Below are positions 1 through 4,128 of a stretch of 6,340 bases of DNA, piece after piece (position 1 is the stretch's first letter; each line of letters opens with the position of its first letter). The notes beneath the pieces are model-generated. The model was not told where the DNA came from and ran no database searches. It was given only the letters and a program-made list of their open reading frames with translations. Origin of the DNA: an uncultured Spirochaetota bacterium (GTDB taxonomy: Bacteria > Spirochaetota > UBA4802 > UBA5368); NCBI GenBank assembly GCA_937864375.1, contig CALMJO010000697.1, positions 1 through 6,340 on the forward strand. Reading direction: 5' to 3'. Position numbers and translations under genes: made by a program.

Positions 1-21
1 TCAGATGTGTATAAGAGACAG
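1..21 (+). other. Nextera (Tn5) read-1 adapter remnant, not genomic
   Basis: Bases 3-21 are exactly the 19-bp Tn5 mosaic end used in Nextera libraries (AGATGTGTATAAGAGACAG). The two preceding bases TC match the read-1 adapter; the read-2 adapter has GG there. This is untrimmed library sequence at the contig edge. On the minus strand it adds the false residues LSLIHI to the end of the truncated PurL. On the plus strand it creates the false start MYKRQ. Genomic sequence begins at about base 22. Confidence 0.97.
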
Positions 22-1104
22 GAGCGGGCTTTCGTCCTCGGGGTTCGCGAAGCAGAAGCCGTAGCGGTTCGCCACGGGCTTGGACGCCATGCCGAACCCG
101 ATCGCGTCGCGGTTCACGCCCACGATCCCCGTGATCGCGCCGCCGTAAGGGTCCAGGGCGCTGGGGCTGTTGTGCGTCTCCACCTTGTCCGCGATCACGT
201 AGTCGTCGTCGAAGTCGATCCCGCCCGCGTTGTCCTCGAACACCGACACGCAGAAGTCGGACGCGCCCTTCTCGCGGCGCACGCGCATGGTCGCCTCGCG
301 GATGTAGCGGCGGAAGATGCCCTCGTCGATCTCGTCGAGCCGCGCGGCGAAGATGGTGTGCTTGCAGTGCTCGGACCAGGTCTGGGCGATGGACTCGAGC
401 TCCATGTCCGTGGGGTTGCGCTTCTCGATTGTTTTAAAATAGTTTTTGATGGCCGACAGGGAAAGCATGTCGAGCGCGAGCGGTCCGCGCCGCCCTCCCT
501 CGCGGTCGGGAATTCCTTCCTTACCGAGCTTCAGGAGCTCTTCGTCGGACAGGTCCAGGCTCACCTCGTCGGCGACCGGCCGCTCGTGGATGTGCACCAC
601 CGGGAGTTCGCGCCCCATGCCGCCCGCGCGCACGTACTCGTCGCGCATGAGGACCTTCATGCGCTGGATGAGCGGGTTCGAAAGCTCCATGCCCGCCCTC
701 TGCGCGTCATCGCGCAAAACCTCCCCGTCCAGGAAGTACGTCGTCGACGTGAATACGGAGCTCTCCGGGTCCAGGCGGATCTTGAACATGTCTTCGACCA
801 TCTCGCGCACGGTATGCGACACGTTGTCGGTCACGCCCGGCAGGAAGCCAATCTCTAGTGCGCAGGCGAACCGCTCCGGGATGCAGGGCGCGTTCACCGT
901 GAAGTCCTGCGTGACGGGATTGGCGAGCGCCCGCGCGACGCGCGCGACCTGCGCGTCGTCCAGGGGCGCGTTCACCAGGTAGTTGTCGGTGATGCGGACG
1001 CCCTGCAGCCTGAATCCCAGCCTGCGGAGCTTTTCAAGGAGCACGACGCTTCGCGTGTCGCTGATCGTGTAGAATACCTCAATGCGGAATCGGGCGGTGT
1101 CCAT
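22..1104 (-). CDS. purL: Phosphoribosylformylglycinamidine synthase (FGAM synthase), N-terminal part
   Basis: PurL makes formylglycinamidine ribonucleotide from FGAR, ATP and glutamine, the fourth step of purine synthesis in the cytosol. Numbering from the ATG at 1104, residues ~4-70 resemble a fused PurS-like domain. The FGAM-synthase linker follows at ~205-252 (LALDMLSLSAIKNYF, then PTDMELESIAQTWSEHCKH). The start of the synthetase domain is at ~302-345, with the nucleotide/Mg-binding stretch VETHNSPSALDPYGG. About 361 native residues are present; the rest of the synthetase and any glutaminase domain lie beyond the contig end. The start at 1104 is preferred because GAGGA (1110-1114) sits 5 nt upstream. 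The in-frame ATG at 1128 has no Shine-Dalgarno and would add 8 unconserved residues. The gene is very GC-rich, with no frameshift seen. Product sure; fused PurS likely; presence of a PurQ-like domain unknown. Confidence 0.93.
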
Positions 1105-1160
1105 TGCAGTCCTCGTTGCCGGATTCATCGCAAATACGCGGGAAAATGTCCAGACTTTTT

Positions 1161-1177
1161 CCGGAACTCAATTCCGG
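1161..1177. repeat. Small perfect inverted repeat upstream of purL
   Basis: CCGGAA (1161-1166) and TTCCGG (1172-1177) are perfect inverted arms around a 5-nt loop. They lie about 57-73 bp upstream of the purL start codon, in its leader or promoter region. This could be a weak operator or RNA hairpin. There is no T-run on the purL-sense side, so it is not a terminator. It may be chance. Confidence 0.3.
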
Positions 1178-1209
1178 CCGACAAAACTTAACACGATCGA
1201 AATTAAAAA

Positions 1210-1247
1210 GGAAAGGGGGATAGGGAGATTGAAGAGATGGGGAGATC
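1210..1247 (-). repeat. C/T-rich intergenic repeat, copy A (inverted)
   Basis: Read on the minus strand, this segment matches the end of the plus-strand copies at 1290-1361 and 1511-1580. Against the second of these it shares an exact 12-base block (GGAAAGGGGGAT on the plus strand) and an exact 11-base block (GAAGAGATGGG), separated by a 9-base insertion. With the copy at 1337-1361 it forms an imperfect inverted repeat of about 25 bp flanking roughly 100 bp. Confidence 0.6.
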
Positions 1248-1289
1248 AAGGCAGGGGATTGGGATTATGGCATCTTGAAATCATGGAAG

Positions 1290-1361
1290 CGATTCGGCCC
1301 CCGGCCAACCTCCGCGGCTATCTCTTCCATCGCCTTTCTTCATCTCCCCACCTCCCTTTCC
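1290..1361 (+). repeat. C/T-rich intergenic repeat, copy B
   Basis: This ~72-bp unit begins CGATTC, contains CTATCTCTTCCATCGCCTTT (1318-1337) and ends CCCTTTCC. The unit at 1511-1580 has the same order with the 20-base core identical. Copies B and C lie 220 bp apart, measured between their cores. Confidence 0.7.
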
Positions 1362-1432
1362 GTTGTTCCAGGTTTGCCAGCAACTTAAGCGTGCAATAAT
1401 GACAACCAGGATCAAGCCATGTAGCGGCACAG

Positions 1433-1514
1433 CATCCTTCGACTCCGCTCAGGATGACGGGGCGGGCGCTTTGGATGACAGGGGTGGATCCGAGGATGAC
1501 AGAATAGCTCCGAT
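1433..1514 (+). repeat. Hairpin plus three 21-bp-spaced GGATGAC units
   Basis: GGATGAC occurs at 1452, 1473 and 1494, exactly 21 bp apart. The first copy overlaps the right arm of a 6-bp inverted repeat, CATCCT (1433-1438) and AGGATG (1451-1456), with a 12-nt loop. Translated, the segment gives the SFDSAQDD-type peptide that I recall from many spurious ORF predictions in bacterial intergenic repeats; that recollection is not checked here. I read it as non-coding repeat DNA. Confidence 0.55.
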
Positions 1515-1580
1515 TCAGGCCAGGTCAATCTGCGCCCCTATCTCTTCCATCGCCTTTCCCATCTCTTCATCCCCCTTTCC
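1511..1580 (+). repeat. C/T-rich intergenic repeat, copy C
   Basis: This is a diverged direct copy of 1290-1361. The 20-base core at 1538-1557 is identical, the flank starts with CGATTC and the end is CCCCCTTTCC. It lies about 80 bp upstream of the acyltransferase start. Transcript from the acyltransferase promoter proposed at 1603-1631 would not include it. Confidence 0.7.
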
Positions 1581-1602
1581 TTGAAGCAAAGACATTTACT
1601 GG

Positions 1603-1631
1603 TTGCAAATTCCCCGGGCTGCCTGTACATT
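1603..1631 (+). promoter_or_regulatory. Possible sigma-70-type promoter of the acyltransferase gene
   Basis: TTGCAA at 1603-1608 and TACATT at 1626-1631 are separated by 17 bp. Each matches consensus at four of six bases. The -10 end lies 32 bp before the ATG at 1664. It is plausible by position but a weak match. Confidence 0.35.
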
Positions 1632-1663
1632 ATTCACAGTGGAGCCCGCGCACGGAGAATGGT

Positions 1664-2833
1664 ATGCGTACACTGCTGAGAAGACTCTTCCGGGGATTTA
1701 TCGTGTGCTGCTTCCGCATCGCCGCGATCGTCCTGCGCCATCGTTCCCATCTCGTGGGGAAGGACCACCTGAAAAACGTCCCCACGCCGCTCATCATCAC
1801 GCTCACGCACGACAGCTATTTCGAGGTGCCCTCGCTCTCCAGGGTCTATTTTTCGCTGCATCCCCTGCCGGATTTCTGCATACTCGGCAAGACCGAGTTC
1901 CTGAGCGGGAGCTACCTCGCCGCCAATTTTGGGAAAAAAAGCGCTGTTCTCAGGAGCCTGCTCACGATCCTCGACAAGACCAGGCTCCCGGTGGCCGTAT
2001 TTAAAACGCTCAGGATCACCACCATACACAGGCCGTTCATCGAAACCTACCGGAAGAAAAAGAAAAGGATCAGGGCCGAAATCGGCACCCAGATAGAAAA
2101 GATCAACCAGGGAATCTCCAGGGGGCTGTCGACCGTCGTCTTCCCCGAGGGAACTACCTGGGGGTTCGGCGGTCTCAAGAAGATTCGCAGCATCGTGTAC
2201 CAGATCGTCGAGAACACCATGGAGAGCACGCACAGGAAGGCCTTCCTCCTGCCCATCAACGTCAAGGTAGACGGCCTCGTGAAGGGGAAAAAAGACGTCT
2301 TCATCAACATAGGGAAACCGGTCTACATGAGGGCGGCCAGGGAGGCCTTCAACGAGCGCCTTGCACAGATCCTCAAGCGGCTGCATACGATCACGTTCAG
2401 CCAGATTGCCGCCTACTACCTCACGCGCCTGGCCCAGAAGGAGCGCGAGTTGCGGGCGAACCCGATGATCGACCGCGAGCGCCTCGCGAAGGCCATGAGC
2501 GGGATCACGCGCGAGATCTCGTCCGCGGTGCGTCGCAGGATGCTCCCCCATATGGACGCCCGTCTTGCCGACAACGGGTACCTGGACGCGAAGATGAAGC
2601 GCTTCATCAAATACTGCCGGAAGAAGCGTTACCTGCTCGAGGCGCGCCTGGACGCCGGCGGGACGAGGCTCATGCTCAACATCGACATCATCCTCTCGAC
2701 CTATCCCGAAAAGGTCTACCGGAAGCTCAATCCGCTGGGCTTCTACGCGAACGAGCTCGTATCGCTGGGCGAGGAGCGGATAAGGACGATCTTCGACCCC
2801 TACCTGGACCTCGCGCTTCGCCCCGCGCGCTGA
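1664..2833 (+). CDS. PlsC-like lysophospholipid/glycerophosphate acyltransferase with variant HX4E motif
   Basis: This 389-residue protein of the LPLAT/PlsC superfamily probably moves an acyl chain onto a lysophospholipid or related acceptor at the inner membrane. Motif I is THDSYFE, with His49 and Glu54 where the family normally has HX4D. Motif II is around Arg123 (IHRPF). Motif III is FPEG at 160-163, and the motif IV proline is P197 (LPI). A hydrophobic stretch at ~11-24 could be a membrane anchor. The LPLAT core ends near residue 225. The ~165 residues after it are charged, mostly helical-looking and unrecognised, so the protein is longer than a typical ~240-residue PlsC. GGAGA (1654-1658) lies 5 nt before the ATG. 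It stands alone between purL and a small gene. Superfamily is secure; substrate is not, and the role in phosphatidic acid synthesis is an inference. Confidence 0.82.
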   Translation: MRTLLRRLFRGFIVCCFRIAAIVLRHRSHLVGKDHLKNVPTPLIITLTHDSYFEVPSLSRVYFSLHPLPDFCILGKTEFLSGSYLAANFGKKSAVLRSLLTILDKTRLPVAVFKTLRITTIHRPFIETYRKKKKRIRAEIGTQIEKINQGISRGLSTVVFPEGTTWGFGGLKKIRSIVYQIVENTMESTHRKAFLLPINVKVDGLVKGKKDVFINIGKPVYMRAAREAFNERLAQILKRLHTITFSQIAAYYLTRLAQKERELRANPMIDRERLAKAMSGITREISSAVRRRMLPHMDARLADNGYLDAKMKRFIKYCRKKRYLLEARLDAGGTRLMLNIDIILSTYPEKVYRKLNPLGFYANELVSLGEERIRTIFDPYLDLALRPAR

Positions 2834-2841
2834 GCGCGCGG
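2823..2841 (+). terminator. GC-only hairpin across the acyltransferase stop codon
   Basis: Bases 2823-2830 and 2834-2841 are perfect 8-bp complementary arms made only of G and C. The loop is the TGA stop codon itself. No T-run follows, so it is not a classic intrinsic terminator. It may act as a 3' end structure or be a by-product of GC-rich terminal codons (Pro-Ala-Arg). Confidence 0.3.
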
Positions 2842-2941
2842 CGTCCCGGACTGAAAAACAGCACCAGCCACATGAAGGCTTTCTTTGGCCCATTCAACCG
2901 GTGCCAACAGGAAAATTAATATAAAAGAGACATAATTTTTA

Positions 2942-2970
2942 TTGAAATCCGGCGGCGTGTTGGGTATATT
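2942..2970 (+). promoter_or_regulatory. Strong sigma-70-type promoter of the small cysteine protein
   Basis: TTGAAA at 2942-2947 and TATATT at 2965-2970 each match consensus at five of six bases and have the optimal 17-bp spacing. An AT-rich tract at ~2913-2941 directly upstream could act as an UP element. The expected start of transcription is near 2977, leaving a leader of about 23 nt with the ribosome site. Confidence 0.7.
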
Positions 2971-2987
2971 ACACGAAATATTACCCA
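2961..2987. promoter_or_regulatory. Inverted repeat over the -10 box and transcription start (operator or leader hairpin)
   Basis: TGGGTATATT (2961-2970) pairs with AATATTACCCA (2977-2987) as a 10-bp stem with a single bulged T at 2981 and a 6-nt loop. The left arm contains the -10 box and the right arm lies at the expected start of the transcript. The layout suits a repressor operator. Because transcription should begin near 2977, the mRNA would hold only the right arm, which argues for a DNA site over an RNA hairpin. Confidence 0.5.
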
Positions 2988-2999
2988 GGAAGGAAAACC

Positions 3000-3209
3000 A
3001 TGATTCTGGAAGACTGCAAGAACTGCGAAAAACACGACTATGCCGGGAACGGGTTCGTCATTTGCAAGTACTGGAACATGAGCGAGCAGAGAATCACCCG
3101 CGAAGGCAAAAACAACACCGTGCATATCGTTTCCTGTCCCAGGGAAAACGACCTGGCGATCAACTACAAGAACGACTTCCCCGCGCGCTGGAACAAGAGT
3201 TTGTATTGA
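3000..3209 (+). CDS. Small four-cysteine hypothetical protein, possibly metal-binding
   Basis: I do not recognise this 69-residue protein. It has four cysteines: C6 and C9 (CKNC), C22 (VICKYW) and C46 (VSCPREN). A CxxC pair plus two further cysteines suggests a zinc ribbon-like or Fe-S site, but spacing alone does not prove it. No signal peptide or membrane segment is seen, so a cytosolic protein is expected. The AGGAAGGA tract at 2987-2994 is an excellent Shine-Dalgarno 5 nt before the ATG, and a near-consensus promoter lies just upstream. The gene therefore looks real and well expressed, with its own transcript. The inverted repeat over the -10 box suggests control by a repressor. It is read towards the convergent 3258-3398 ORF with only 48 bp between them. 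Confidence 0.75.
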   Translation: MILEDCKNCEKHDYAGNGFVICKYWNMSEQRITREGKNNTVHIVSCPRENDLAINYKNDFPARWNKSLY

Positions 3210-3227
3210 CGGGGGGCTTTTTTAGCC
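3210..3227 (+). terminator. Possible terminator between the convergent small genes
   Basis: Right after the stop at 3209 is C, six G, C, six T, then AGCC. GGCT (3215-3218) and AGCC (3224-3227) are a 4-bp inverted repeat. Alternatively the G-run pairs with TTCCCCG at 3177-3183 (two G-U pairs, 26-nt loop), placing the T-run just after the stem. Either form is weak, but position and the T-run suit termination of the rightward transcript. Confidence 0.35.
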
Positions 3228-3257
3228 TTCTACCGGTGGGTTTACAATAATAAATAC

Positions 3258-3398
3258 TCAGCGTTGTGCGATCTCGATTAATGCATTTCCATCATCTGTT
3301 GCAAATTGCAGCATGCTCACCGGTACGGGAGTAACATGACTGACTGTTGCAGCAACAATCCGGTTTATCACCGACCTTTCAATCGATCCATGAACCAT
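3258..3398 (-). CDS. Hypothetical 46-residue small protein downstream of the toxin
   Basis: This short ORF starts at the ATG at 3398-3396 and ends at TGA 3260-3258. It encodes 46 residues with no cysteine, no tryptophan and no membrane segment; its last 17 residues are LQFATDDGNALIEIAQR. Support comes from a good Shine-Dalgarno, GAAGAGG (3406-3412), 7 nt before the ATG. It also lies in the same direction as the antitoxin-toxin pair, 83 nt after the toxin stop, so it could share their transcript. An in-frame stop just upstream of the ribosome site argues against a simple 3' remnant of a longer frame. I do not recognise the family. It could be a third component, an unrelated small gene or a decayed fragment. 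Confidence 0.5.
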   Translation of the reverse strand: MVHGSIERSVINRIVAATVSHVTPVPVSMLQFATDDGNALIEIAQR

Positions 3399-3481
3399 TA
3401 TTAGACCTCTTCACCTGCACTAAAGGGCCTATCTCTTTTTTATGCGTTATCGGAATGAGCTACGTATCGGGGTATCGACCT

Positions 3482-3778
3482 TCAACCTTCAAGACGTTTG
3501 CGAATCCATGGAGGGTCTCTTCTGCAATCGAGAACCGCGTAAACAATAATGGCATCATTATCAATAGAATAGTAAATCGCGAAGGGAAACCGTTTGGCAA
3601 GCATTCGAAAATATCTGTCATAGATAAAATAATGAATGCCGCGATAGATGATAAGAGAATCTATATCGGAAAAGAGCGAATCAATAAAATATGACCCAAG
3701 GCCTGACTTTTGATTTTCGTAGAAGTTGAACCCTTCAACAATATCCTGCGAAGCCGAGGGAAGTATTGCGATTTTCAT
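3482..3778 (-). CDS. RelE/ParE-family toxin of a type II toxin-antitoxin system
   Basis: This 98-residue protein has the length and layout of the RelE/ParE fold. The N-terminus is a basic strand and helix region (MKIAILPSASQDIVEGFNFYENQKSGLG), with the typical DI...A/G..FYE..K.GLG pattern. Central strands include FRMLAKRFPFAIYY, and the end is a final strand and the family's RRDPP-type tail (VLDCRRDPPW). The fold is shared by ribosome-dependent mRNases (RelE) and gyrase poisons (ParE), and the sequence does not tell which activity it has. Its ATG overlaps the antitoxin stop by four bases (ATGA), and no good Shine-Dalgarno precedes it, so translation is probably coupled. Composition is AT-rich compared with purL and the kinase, which fits horizontal gain. 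The frame is intact. Confidence 0.85.
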   Translation of the reverse strand: MKIAILPSASQDIVEGFNFYENQKSGLGSYFIDSLFSDIDSLIIYRGIHYFIYDRYFRMLAKRFPFAIYYSIDNDAIIVYAVLDCRRDPPWIRKRLEG

Positions 3779-4005
3779 TCAACAGCTTTACGAATCTTTC
3801 TTTTAGCCATGGACCAGTCTTCCGGCTTCTCTTGACCATTCTTTAATAATCTTTCCCGTTCCCTGAGAACATCCTCATGCCATTCCGGGGAAGGTACGTG
3901 TTCGGGATTTTTGCTTAAATCATCCCACAGGAGCTCCATTGCTTCAAGTTTATCCGCGAGAGTCATTTCTTTAACCGGAATGGTGACTTTCATTTTGTTT
4001 TCCAT
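3775..4005 (-). CDS. Antitoxin of the addiction-module component type (Unstab_antitox-like)
   Basis: This 76-residue acidic/basic helical protein precedes the RelE/ParE-like toxin. It resembles the short putative addiction module antitoxins of the TIGR02574/PF09720 type. A helix with LADKLEAMELLWDDLSK is followed by a PSPEWHEDVLRERE segment and a C-terminal DWSMAKRKIRK helix expected to wrap the toxin. It would neutralise the toxin and may repress the operon. It ends in the ATGA overlap with the toxin. The first ATG (4005) has no Shine-Dalgarno. The ATG at codon 5 (3993) has GGAA 6 nt upstream and may be the real start, giving 72 residues. No separate DNA-binding domain is evident. Partner order and overlap make the pairing firm; the exact family is less so. 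Confidence 0.8.
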   Translation of the reverse strand: MENKMKVTIPVKEMTLADKLEAMELLWDDLSKNPEHVPSPEWHEDVLRERERLLKNGQEKPEDWSMAKRKIRKAVE

Positions 4006-4010
4006 GCATC

Positions 4011-4051
4011 ATAATATATATGGAAGTTACTAATATTATTAAATTCGTCAA
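4011..4051 (-). promoter_or_regulatory. AT-rich putative promoter region of the antitoxin-toxin operon
   Basis: On the minus strand this stretch holds TTGACG (4051-4046) and, nearer the gene, a good -10-like TATATT (4018-4013), but their spacing is too long to pair. A weaker -35, TTAATA, lies 18 bp before TATATT. Used this way, transcription would start about at the first antitoxin ATG, which favours the second ATG or leaderless translation. The palindrome TAATATTA (4031-4038) could be an operator half. Confidence 0.3.
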
Positions 4052-4053
4052 CC

Positions 4054-4089
4054 GTTTTACATATGCCGCTGCATCCTCATGTGTAAAAC
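4054..4089. repeat. 11-bp inverted repeat between kinase and antitoxin genes
   Basis: GTTTTACATAT (4054-4064) and ATGTGTAAAAC (4079-4089) are inverted arms with one mismatch around a 14-nt centre. The site lies upstream of the antitoxin, directly beyond the TTGACG box, and about 40 bp after the kinase stop. It could be an operator of the toxin-antitoxin operon or a 3' structure of the kinase mRNA. No T-run follows on the kinase-sense strand, so a terminator is less likely. Confidence 0.5.
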
Positions 4090-4128
4090 ATCAGTAGCTT
4101 TTTCAATGAAACGGGAAATGTATACCTT

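Larger units (their letters stand above)
1105..1663. other. Divergent intergenic region with diverged repeats, no gene
   Basis: This 559-bp stretch separates purL (leftward) from the acyltransferase (rightward), so it should carry promoters for both. Open frames on the plus strand at 1082-1399 and 1363-1584 have no Shine-Dalgarno, biased composition and no recognisable protein features, so I do not call them genes. It contains three copies of a C/T-rich repeat and a 21-bp periodic segment, listed separately. No tRNA, riboswitch or insertion sequence is visible. Confidence 0.7.

Noticed and set aside
7..858. Long plus-strand open frame across purL, beginning MYKRQ
   Set aside because: It starts inside the adapter and is an antisense shadow of GC-rich purL. 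Its Arg/His/Val-rich peptide is typical of such shadows.
1105..1210. Purine riboswitch in the purL leader
   Set aside because: Only a 6-bp hairpin is visible, with no three-way-junction pattern or conserved purine aptamer bases.
1210..1580. CRISPR array
   Set aside because: There are only two direct copies ~220 bp apart plus one inverted; the spacing, length and orientation do not fit, and no cas gene is present.
1363..1584. 73-codon plus-strand frame containing SFDSAQDD
   Set aside because: It lies entirely in repeat DNA with 21-bp periodicity and has no Shine-Dalgarno; the peptide is a by-product of the repeat.
1634..2893. 419-codon minus-strand frame opposite the acyltransferase
   Set aside because: It is the antisense frame of a clear LPLAT gene with motifs and a ribosome site; its own translation shows no domain.
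3258..3398. Small ORF as a truncated nucleotidyltransferase (start resembles ...INRIVAA...)
   Set aside because: Only a few residues of the first helix look similar; the GS-type active-site motif is absent in this and the neighbouring frames.
3347..3694. 115-codon plus-strand frame opposite the toxin and the small ORF
   Set aside because: It overlaps the well-supported toxin in antisense, lacks a ribosome site and resembles no family.
3210..4128. Insertion sequence or integron-like mobile element carrying the toxin-antitoxin genes
   Set aside because: No transposase or integrase, no terminal inverted repeats at both ends and no target-site duplication could be found by eye.
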